Shown here piece by piece: positions 1 through 4,889 of a DNA stretch of 5,888 nt. Position 1 is the stretch's first letter; the number at the start of each line of letters is the position of its first letter. Both the position numbers and the translations under genes were made by a program. Origin of the DNA: an uncultured Chloroflexota bacterium (GTDB lineage Bacteria; Chloroflexota; Limnocylindria; Limnocylindrales; CSP1-4); assembly GCA_903928275.1 (NCBI GenBank), contig CAIYQJ010000025.1, forward strand, positions 1 to 5,888, given 5' to 3'. The notes beneath the pieces are model-generated. The model was not told the origin of the DNA. It saw nothing but the letters and a program-made list of their open reading frames with translations, and made no database searches.

Positions 1-204
1 ATCCTTGGCGGCGGCATCGGCGCCCGCGTCGGCGTCGGCGGCGGCGTCGGCCGGCGGAAGATCGCCGTCGGCGGCGTCGGGCTCGGCGCCTCCGCCGCTG
101 GGCACGCCGGCCTTCGCGTCGTCGGCCTTCGCGTCTTCGGGCGTGGCGCCCGCGGCCTCGCGGCGCGCCAGCTCGCGCAGGTACTCCTCGAACGGGTCAC
201 TCAC
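1..204 (-). CDS. Unrecognised acidic Ala-rich protein, N-terminal part only
   Basis: This reading frame begins at a GTG at 204-202 and stays open to the left edge, giving 68 codons of a longer protein. It starts MSDPFEEYLRELARREAAG, which looks like a short amphipathic helix. It then becomes a low-complexity, probably disordered stretch rich in Ala, Asp, Gly and Pro. No signal peptide or membrane segment is visible. The start is chosen because it is the first in-frame start after an AT-rich patch and lies 6 nt downstream of a TATGCT hexamer. There is no good Shine-Dalgarno sequence, which fits a leaderless message. It lies 35 bp downstream of the 240-698 gene on the same strand, but the private promoter-like hexamer suggests it can be transcribed separately. 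The codons are GC-rich at the third position, which supports coding. I do not recognise the family, and the functional domain is probably outside the window. Confidence 0.6.
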   Translation of the reverse strand, partial: MSDPFEEYLRELARREAAGATPEDAKADDAKAGVPSGGGAEPDAADGDLPPADAAADADAGADAAAKD

Positions 205-210
205 TCTTTG

Positions 211-216
211 AGCATA
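211..216 (-). promoter_or_regulatory. Putative -10 box of a leaderless promoter for the left-edge gene
   Basis: On the minus strand the hexamer TATGCT (TANNNT type) is followed by exactly 6 nt (caaaga) and then the GTG start. This is the spacing expected when transcription begins at the first base of the start codon. The patch is one of the few AT-rich spots in the region. No convincing -35 box is visible at 16-18 bp spacing. Confidence 0.4.
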
Positions 217-239
217 CGCCACAGCCGTGGCCCCGTCCG

Positions 240-698
240 TCAGGCGTGAGAGAGCGACGCGACGGCAGCGGCGAAAGCGCGGAGTGCGACCTCGGCCAGC
301 TCGGTCGGCCGCGCGCCAGCGCCCCGCACGGGATCCCAGCGGACCGCGAGCTGGACGACGAGGGGCCGGTCCCAGGGCCGGTCCTCGTCGCCACCGGGGA
401 TCGGCAACCGCACCTTCACGGCCTGTCGCCCGCCACCCTCCTCGACGAACCCGGACAGCCCGCCCGCGAGGAGTGCTCCGATCCGCTCGATGGGGGCCTC
501 GGGTGGCGGGCCGGCCGCCGGCGCGACGTCCCGGCAGCTCGCGATGAAGTCCCCGTCCGCGACCCAGAGCACCGCGATCCACCAGCCGTCCGGCAGTGAG
601 GTCGGCACGCCCATGCCCGCGCGCATCGGAGAACCCCCCGGATGCAGCGCGACCTCGCGGAGATGGGAGGGTCCCGGGACCGGGAGTCGGACCGGCAC
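240..698 (-). CDS. Unrecognised protein of about 152 residues, possibly translationally coupled
   Basis: The frame ends with TGA at 242-240 and encodes a compact, apparently soluble domain. It has strand-like segments (GWWIAVLWVADGDFIASC, then AVKVRLPIPG and PLVVQLAVRWDP) and a C-terminal Ala-rich helix ending in AAAVASLSHA. No motif places it in a family I know. The frame stays open far upstream to 1265, but above about 719 it is an Arg-rich shadow of the zinc-ribbon gene. The start is uncertain. GTG at 698-696 is the first ordinary start after the zinc-ribbon stop. A CTG at 719-717 overlaps that stop as CTGA and would give 159 residues. ATG at 626-624 follows a G-rich run by 7 nt and would give 128. 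Codon use between 698 and 626 looks coding, which favours the longer forms. The gene could also be the C-terminal half of a frameshifted zinc-ribbon protein. Confidence 0.6.
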   Translation of the reverse strand: MPVRLPVPGPSHLREVALHPGGSPMRAGMGVPTSLPDGWWIAVLWVADGDFIASCRDVAPAAGPPPEAPIERIGALLAGGLSGFVEEGGGRQAVKVRLPIPGGDEDRPWDRPLVVQLAVRWDPVRGAGARPTELAEVALRAFAAAVASLSHA

Positions 699-715
699 GC
701 GACCGTCGCTCGGGA

Positions 716-1369
716 TCAGGTGGCGTCCGGAGCGTCCGGAGCCGGCCGGCCGCCGGCCGCGTCGGGGGCGTCGGGAGCGTCCGGCGCCGGGCGGATGTCG
801 GTCGCGTCGGGGGCGTCCGGAGCCGGCCGGCCGTCGGCCGTCGGCGGGGACGCGCCCTCGGTGGCGTCCCCGTGAGCCGCCGGGCCCGGCGCGAGGCCCA
901 GGCCCTCGAGCTCGATGCGCAGCATCTCGAGCTGGAGTCGCGCGTCCGGGGGAGCGAGCGCGTCGGCGCTGGGCGGACCGAGCGCGGCGGCGTCGAGCGC
1001 GGGCATGGCCGCGGGCAGGTCCGTTCGCCCGTCGGTCGGGGGCGGTTCGGACGGAGGCATCCGGGCCGCCGCGACGAGGTCCTCGTCGCCCGTGATCCAC
1101 GCGATGACGCTCCGACGCCGCGGGGCGGCAGAGTTCCGCGACGAACGGGCCGTGGACGGCGCGACAGCGGTCACGCCGAGGATCGGCGCATCCGGAGCGC
1201 CCGTGAGCTGGGCGCCGCACGCGCCGCAGCGCTCTGCGGCCGCGTCGAGAAGCGGCGCCGAGCACCAGGGGCAGAGGGGTCCGACCGGCTCGGACGGCCC
1301 GGCGGTGGCCCAGCCGTCCGAGCCGGTCAGCCCCGGGGGCCGCCCGGCGTCGGCGGCCTGCTCGTCCAT
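716..1369 (-). CDS. Zinc-ribbon protein with Pro-Ala-Asp repeat tail
   Basis: This encodes a 217-residue protein. A four-cysteine zinc ribbon (CPWC at residues 33-36, CGAC at 48-51) follows a short disordered N-terminus. Next come two short hydrophobic or conserved-looking segments (ILGVTAV around 63-69, RRSVIAWITGDED around 85-97). A Pro/Ala linker leads to a predicted helix (ARLQLEMLRIELEGLGL, about 143-159). The tail, from residue 180 to the end, is built from repeated RPAPDAPDA units. No signal peptide or membrane segment is seen. The ATG lies 10 bp after the guaA stop, and a GGGAG overlapping the end of guaA may act as a distant ribosome-binding site, so the two genes are probably one transcript. 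Zinc ribbons of this type bind nucleic acid or protein, but the specific role is unknown. The stop falls at the end of the last repeat, where the next gene begins. Confidence 0.75.
   Translation of the reverse strand: MDEQAADAGRPPGLTGSDGWATAGPSEPVGPLCPWCSAPLLDAAAERCGACGAQLTGAPDAPILGVTAVAPSTARSSRNSAAPRRRSVIAWITGDEDLVAAARMPPSEPPPTDGRTDLPAAMPALDAAALGPPSADALAPPDARLQLEMLRIELEGLGLAPGPAAHGDATEGASPPTADGRPAPDAPDATDIRPAPDAPDAPDAAGGRPAPDAPDAT
719..832 (-). repeat. Imperfect tandem repeat encoding RPAPDAPDA units
   Basis: The 3' end of the zinc-ribbon gene holds repeated coding units. The outer copies (719-751 and 800-832) are 33 bp each, encode the same 11 residues (GRPAPDAPDAT), and match at 30 of 33 bases. 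A variant middle copy encodes RPAPDAPDAPDAAG. The GC-rich palindromic core GGCCGGCCGG recurs in the outer copies. Repeat steps are multiples of three, so copy-number change would keep the frame. The product is probably a disordered acidic spacer. Confidence 0.75.
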
Positions 1370-1379
1370 CGAACGCGTC

Positions 1380-3215
1380 TCACTCCCACTCGATCGTGGC
1401 TGGCGGCTTGCTGCTGATGTCGTAGACGACCCGGTTCACGCCGGGGACCTCGTTGACGATCCGGGAGCTGATCTTCCCGAGGACATCGTACGGGAGCTTC
1501 GCCCAGTCGGCGGTCATCCCATCGTCGGAGGTGACGGCGCGGATCGCGACGACGTTCGCGTACGTGCGACCGTCGCCCATGACGCCCACGGATCGGAGCG
1601 GCGTGAGGATCGCGAAGGACTGCCAGAGGCTCCGGTAGAGCCCGGCCGCCTTGATCTCGTCGATGACGACCCAGTCGGCCTCGCGGAGCGTGTCGAGCCG
1701 CTCCTCGGTCACCTCACCGATGATGCGGATGGCAAGGCCCGGTCCCGGGAACGGCTGGCGCATGACCATCGCCTCGGGCAGCCCGAGCTCCACACCCACC
1801 GCCCGCACCTCGTCCTTGAAGAGGTAGCGAAGCGGCTCGATGAGCGTGAAACGGAGGTCCGCCGGAAGCCCGCCCACGTTGTGGTGCGTCTTGATCTTCT
1901 GCGCCGCCTTCGTCTCGGACGTCGCGGATTCGATGACGTCCGGGTAGAGCGTGCCCTGCGTGAGGAAGTCGATCGTGCCGAGCTTCGCCGCCTCCTCCTC
2001 GAACACCCGGATGAAAGCGTCGCCGATGATCATCCGCTTCTGCTCGGGGTCGGTGACGCCGGCGAGCCGCGAGAGGAACCGCTCGCGGGCATCGACCATC
2101 ACGAGGTTCATGCCGAGGTCGCGCTCGAACGTGACGCGGAGGAGCTCCGACTCCTTCTTCCGCATGAGGCCGTGATCCACGTAGATGCACGTGAGCCGGT
2201 CGCCCACCGCCCGGTGGACCAGCGCCGCCGCGACCGCCGAATCCACGCCGCCGGACAGCGCGCAGATGACCTTCCCGTCCCCGCCCGTCGCCCTGGCGTG
2301 GGCATCGATGCGCGAACGGATCTCGCTGACGGTCGTCTCGACGAAGTTCGCGGGCGTCCACGTGGGGCGGGCGCCGGCGATCACGATGACGAAGTTGCGG
2401 AGGATCTCGCGGCCCGCGGGCGTGTGGACGACCTCGGGGTGGAACTGGATGCCGTAGAGATGACGATCCGGGTCGGCGAGCGCGGCGAACGGCGTGGAGT
2501 CCGTCTGCGCGGTGGCGCGGAAGCCGGTCGGCGGTCGAACGAGGGAATCGCCGTGGCTCATCCAGACCGGCTGGCTCCGGTCCAGGCCGGCGAACAGTCC
2601 GGCCGCGTCCGGCGCCTCGGTCACCGTGACGATCGCAGGCCCGTACTCGCGCCTCGTGGCCGGCACGACGTCGCCGCCGAGCTCGTGCGCCATGAGGTGC
2701 AGGCCGTAGCAGATCCCGAGGACGGGCACGCCCGACGTCCACAGCGCGGGATCCGGGCGCGGGGCGTCCGGCTCGTACACGCTCGCGGGACCGCCCGAGA
2801 GGATCACGCCGCGCGGGCGCCGCCGGGCGATCTCCCGCCAGGGCGTGTCGAACGGCAACAGCTCCGAGTAGACATGGAGCTCGCGGACGCGCCGCGCGAT
2901 GAGCTGCGCGTACTGGCTGCCGAAGTCGAGGACGATGATCGTGTCCGGTTCCGACTGGCTCGACTCCCCGCGCGGGACGGCCCCGCCGGGCCGGTCATCC
3001 GGCGTGCGGGGCGGACCCGGCGCGTTGAGCGCCGTCTCCAGGTACGCCTCCACCTCCGCGTCATCGGGCGCGAGCACGCGGTGGCCGGCGTTCGCGGCTT
3101 CGCCATGCACGGTCTTGCCGCGCTGGCGGACGGGCAAGCGTCCCTCGTGGTCATCCTGCCCGGCGTCGCCGGCGTCGAGGGGCGGCCGATGCTCCGTTCC
3201 GCCCGCGTCGCGCAA
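1380..3215 (-). CDS. guaA: GMP synthase (glutamine-hydrolysing) with N-terminal extension
   Basis: GMP synthase converts XMP, ATP and glutamine to GMP, the last step of the guanine branch of purine synthesis. The product is 611 residues, against about 520 for typical GuaA. Class I glutamine amidotransferase domain, about 92-280: LDFGSQYAQLIARRVREL, nucleophile Cys169 in GICYG, and His259 and Glu261 in QFHPE. ATP pyrophosphatase domain from about 290: P-loop SGGVDS at 321-326, then YVDHGLMRKKES. The C-terminal dimerisation domain carries PFPGPGLAIRIIGEVT and ends KPPATIEWE. All key residues are present, so it should be active. The first 90 residues lie outside the family core. The chosen TTG at 3215-3213 sits 6 nt after a perfect AGGAGG. 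The in-frame start codon nearest the core is a GTG at residue 55, so some extension is unavoidable with ordinary starts. Extension codons are also strongly G/C at the third position. The zinc-ribbon gene follows after 10 bp. Confidence 0.95.
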   Translation of the reverse strand: MRDAGGTEHRPPLDAGDAGQDDHEGRLPVRQRGKTVHGEAANAGHRVLAPDDAEVEAYLETALNAPGPPRTPDDRPGGAVPRGESSQSEPDTIIVLDFGSQYAQLIARRVRELHVYSELLPFDTPWREIARRRPRGVILSGGPASVYEPDAPRPDPALWTSGVPVLGICYGLHLMAHELGGDVVPATRREYGPAIVTVTEAPDAAGLFAGLDRSQPVWMSHGDSLVRPPTGFRATAQTDSTPFAALADPDRHLYGIQFHPEVVHTPAGREILRNFVIVIAGARPTWTPANFVETTVSEIRSRIDAHARATGGDGKVICALSGGVDSAVAAALVHRAVGDRLTCIYVDHGLMRKKESELLRVTFERDLGMNLVMVDARERFLSRLAGVTDPEQKRMIIGDAFIRVFEEEAAKLGTIDFLTQGTLYPDVIESATSETKAAQKIKTHHNVGGLPADLRFTLIEPLRYLFKDEVRAVGVELGLPEAMVMRQPFPGPGLAIRIIGEVTEERLDTLREADWVVIDEIKAAGLYRSLWQSFAILTPLRSVGVMGDGRTYANVVAIRAVTSDDGMTADWAKLPYDVLGKISSRIVNEVPGVNRVVYDISSKPPATIEWE

Positions 3216-3221
3216 CCGTCG

Positions 3222-3227
3222 CCTCCT
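3222..3227 (-). promoter_or_regulatory. Strong ribosome-binding site deciding the guaA TTG start
   Basis: A perfect AGGAGG on the minus strand is separated by 6 nt (cgacgg) from TTG at 3215-3213, in frame with GuaA. It is the best Shine-Dalgarno match upstream of the gene and the main reason for assigning the long N-terminus. Confidence 0.65.
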
Positions 3228-3255
3228 CTGCTCCGCCCCGACCGGGGACCGGGCA

Positions 3256-3261
3256 AGTGTA
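3256..3261 (-). promoter_or_regulatory. Putative -10 box for guaA
   Basis: TACACT on the minus strand fits a TANNNT -10 element and stands out in very GC-rich sequence. Transcription would start near 3249, leaving a leader of about 35 nt that includes the AGGAGG. No clear -35 box lies 16-18 bp upstream, so this is a weak prediction. Nothing resembling a purine riboswitch aptamer is visible in such a short leader. Confidence 0.35.
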
Positions 3262-3365
3262 CCGGCCCGGCCGGGTGAGCCGAGCCGCCGTTCCCGGCCG
3301 CCGACCGTTGCGTCACACTGCGGACGACACCGTCCGATCTGTGGGCAGGAGGCGAGCGCAGGGTC

Positions 3366-4361
3366 ATGGCGAAGTCGAAGGTCAGGCCGAAGGACGCGGC
3401 GGCCGAAGGAGTCGAGCCCGAGGCGCCGCTCGTCGAGCCGGTGCCGGCGGACGAAGCGGACGACGACGTGGAGCCGAAGCGCGTGACGCGCGCCGGCGTC
3501 ATCACGGCCGAGCGGACCCGCGAGTCGGATCCGACCCCGGCCGCGGAGGCCGAAGCCGACGAGGCCGCTCCGCGTCGCAAGAAGCTCAAGACAGATGTGT
3601 ACGAGGCGGAGCTCGCGAGGCTCGCCATCGAGCTCCACAAGCTCGAGGACTGGGTCACCTACAAGCGCCTGCGGATCGTCATGCTCTTCGAGGGCCGCGA
3701 TGCGGCCGGCAAGGGCGGCGCGATCAAGACGATCACGGCGGCCCTCAACCCCCGCGTGGCGCGGGTCGTGGCCCTTGGGGTGCCGACCGAGCGAGAGAAG
3801 TCGCAGTGGTACTTCCAGCGCTACGTCGCGCACTTCCCCGCGGCCGGCGAGATCGTGTTCTTCGACCGCAGCTGGTACAACCGCGCCGGCGTCGAGCACG
3901 TCATGGGCTTCTGCACCGAGGACGAGTACCAGGAGTTCCTCCGCTCGTGCCCCGAGTTCGAGCGGATGCTCGTCCGCTCCGGGATCCACCTCTTCAAGTA
4001 CTGGTTCTCGGTGAGCGAGGAAGAGCAGGAGAGGCGGTTCGTCGCCCGGCTCAACGACCCCACGAAGCGCTGGAAGCTGAGCCCGATCGACCTGGCGTCG
4101 CGGACGAAGTGGGTCGACTACTCGCGGGCGAAGGACGAGATGTTCTCGTTCACGGACATCAAGCAGGCGCCGTGGTACGTCGTGAACGCCGACGACAAGA
4201 AGCGCGCGCGCCTGAACATGATCCGGCACTTCCTGTCGCTCGTGCCGTACGAGGAGGTCCCCGCGCCGGAGATCGTCCTGCCGGCCCGCCAGACGGAGAA
4301 GCGCGAGGGGTACATGCGGCCCCCGATCACCGACATGAACTGGATCCCCGAGGTCTTCTGA
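3366..4361 (+). CDS. ppk2: Polyphosphate kinase 2, class I
   Basis: PPK2 enzymes transfer phosphate between polyphosphate and nucleotides. Class I single-domain members mainly act on nucleoside diphosphates, making ATP or GTP from polyphosphate. The product is 331 residues. The Walker A loop is GRDAAGKGG at 110-118, and the Walker B-like segment is FFDRSWYNRAGVEHVMGFC at about 165-183. Family hallmarks SQWYFQRYVAHFPAAGE (146-162), KYWFSVS (211-217), DPTKRWKLSP (231-240), WVDYSRAKDEMF (249-260) and the C-terminal NADDKKRARLN stretch are intact. The first 75 residues are an acidic, probably disordered tail, a feature also seen in other PPK2 proteins. AGGAGG at 3347-3352 lies 13 nt before the ATG, a long spacing. 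A closer AGGG at 3360-3363 lies only 2 nt away. No nearer in-frame start exists. It is divergent from guaA and convergent with the globin gene. The exact substrate preference (ADP or GDP) cannot be read from the sequence. Confidence 0.95.
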   Translation: MAKSKVRPKDAAAEGVEPEAPLVEPVPADEADDDVEPKRVTRAGVITAERTRESDPTPAAEAEADEAAPRRKKLKTDVYEAELARLAIELHKLEDWVTYKRLRIVMLFEGRDAAGKGGAIKTITAALNPRVARVVALGVPTEREKSQWYFQRYVAHFPAAGEIVFFDRSWYNRAGVEHVMGFCTEDEYQEFLRSCPEFERMLVRSGIHLFKYWFSVSEEEQERRFVARLNDPTKRWKLSPIDLASRTKWVDYSRAKDEMFSFTDIKQAPWYVVNADDKKRARLNMIRHFLSLVPYEEVPAPEIVLPARQTEKREGYMRPPITDMNWIPEVF

Positions 4362-4370
4362 GCCTCGGGG
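4346..4370. terminator. Perfect 8-bp hairpin spanning the ppk2 stop codon
   Basis: CCCCGAGG at 4346-4353 and CCTCGGGG at 4363-4370 are exact inverted repeats around a 9-nt loop that contains most of the ppk2 stop codon. The hairpin sits between two convergent genes and could slow transcription from either side. No T-run follows on either strand, so it is not a classic intrinsic terminator. A second GC-rich palindrome, CCGGGCCCGG at 4390-4399, lies in the same 70-bp gap. Confidence 0.4.
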
Positions 4371-4431
4371 GCATCATGGCCGGCCTGGTCCGGGCCCGGC
4401 CGCTCCGTCGCGTGGCCGTCGCGTGCTGCCG

Positions 4432-4857
4432 TCAATCCCTGTTGCGCATCGCTTCCGCGGCGGAGTCGAAGTACGTCTCCAGGGGCACCCGGACCTGCGG
4501 AGGCACGCCGGTCGCATCGAGCGCCTCGCGCATGCACGCCAACCACCGATCGCGCTCGGCCGGCCCGATCTCGAAGGCGAGATGGCGCTGCCGCAGCCGT
4601 GGATGGCCACGCTCGGCCGAGTAGTCCGTGGGACCGCCGCAGTACTCGGCGAGGTACAGCGTGAAGCGCCGGCGTGCGGGACCCAGCTCCATCCGGTCCG
4701 GGTAGAGGGGCAGCAGCACCGGGTCCGACGCGACGGCATCGTAGAACCGCTCCCCGAGCGCCTCGAAGAAGGGCATCCCGCCGACCGCGTCGTAGAGGGT
4801 CCGCGACGACTCCACGGCGGTGTGGTCCACCCTGCGCAGGTCCGGTCGATCGGCCAT
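4432..4857 (-). CDS. glbO: Group II truncated haemoglobin (trHbO type)
   Basis: This encodes a 141-residue haem protein of the two-over-two truncated globin family, group II. These proteins bind oxygen and take part in oxygen, peroxide or reactive-nitrogen chemistry in the cytoplasm. The match to the mycobacterial GlbO pattern is clear. LYDAVGG is at 21-27, TyrB10 is Tyr39 in RFYDAV, and TyrCD1 is Tyr52 in PLYPDR. The GGPTDYSAERGHPRLRQRH segment carries the proximal haem ligand His92, and TrpG8 is Trp105 in DRWLACM. The mycobacterial YWGGP motif is YCGGP here, with Cys73 in place of Trp. The N-terminus is about 16 residues longer than in M. tuberculosis GlbO. A GTG at codon 10 is an alternative start, but the ATG at 4857 lies exactly 6 nt after a TAGCCT hexamer and is preferred. 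It lies 32 bp downstream of the decarboxylase stop on the same strand, and ends convergently with ppk2. Confidence 0.93.
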   Translation of the reverse strand: MADRPDLRRVDHTAVESSRTLYDAVGGMPFFEALGERFYDAVASDPVLLPLYPDRMELGPARRRFTLYLAEYCGGPTDYSAERGHPRLRQRHLAFEIGPAERDRWLACMREALDATGVPPQVRVPLETYFDSAAEAMRNRD

Positions 4858-4863
4858 GTCGTC

Positions 4864-4869
4864 AGGCTA
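4864..4869 (-). promoter_or_regulatory. Putative -10 box of a leaderless promoter for the globin gene
   Basis: On the minus strand TAGCCT (TANNNT) is followed by gacgac and then the ATG. The geometry is the same as at the left-edge gene. No Shine-Dalgarno sequence precedes the ATG. The promoter would sit in the 32-bp gap after the decarboxylase stop, with any -35 region close to or within that gene's end. No clear -35 is seen. Confidence 0.38.
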
Positions 4870-4889
4870 TCGCCGTCGGGGGGTCCGCG

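Larger units (their letters stand above)
3216..3365. other. Divergent intergenic region between guaA and ppk2
   Basis: About 150 bp separate the two divergent starts. It holds the guaA ribosome-binding site and -10 candidate on the minus strand, and AGGAGG at 3347-3352 for ppk2 on the plus strand. I find no convincing plus-strand promoter: a TTGCGT at 3308-3313 has no matching -10. Short GC-rich inverted repeats such as CCGGCCCGGCCGG around 3262-3274 are expected at this base composition and are not clear operators. Confidence 0.6.

Noticed and set aside
741..835. GC-rich repeats considered as a CRISPR array or mobile-element ends
   Set aside because: The repeats are contiguous, in frame and encode a peptide motif. 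There are no unique spacers, no target-site duplications and no transposase.
720..1265. Upstream half of the 341-codon minus-strand frame that contains the 240-698 gene
   Set aside because: It overlaps the zinc-ribbon gene in another frame and is Arg/Pro/Gly-rich with no motif. Only the part below about 719 has globular composition.
915..3278. Long plus-strand open frame of 787 codons opposite guaA and the zinc-ribbon gene
   Set aside because: It is rich in Arg, Asp, Val and His and reads as the antisense shadow of guaA. It has no domain, and the opposite strand has unmistakable GMP synthase motifs. Stop-free antisense frames are expected at this GC content.
3308..3341. Possible plus-strand promoter for ppk2 (TTGCGT with downstream GATCTG or CACACT)
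   Set aside because: Spacing or hexamer match is poor for each combination, so I could not support a call.
3216..4229. Upstream continuation of the GuaA frame giving a 949-residue protein
   Set aside because: Above 3215 the frame runs through the promoter region and antisense to ppk2, with shadow-like composition. The AGGAGG-TTG start explains the gene without it.
3257..4624. Plus-strand frame of 455 codons overlapping ppk2
   Set aside because: It is an Arg/Gly-rich out-of-frame shadow of ppk2, whose own frame carries all PPK2 motifs.
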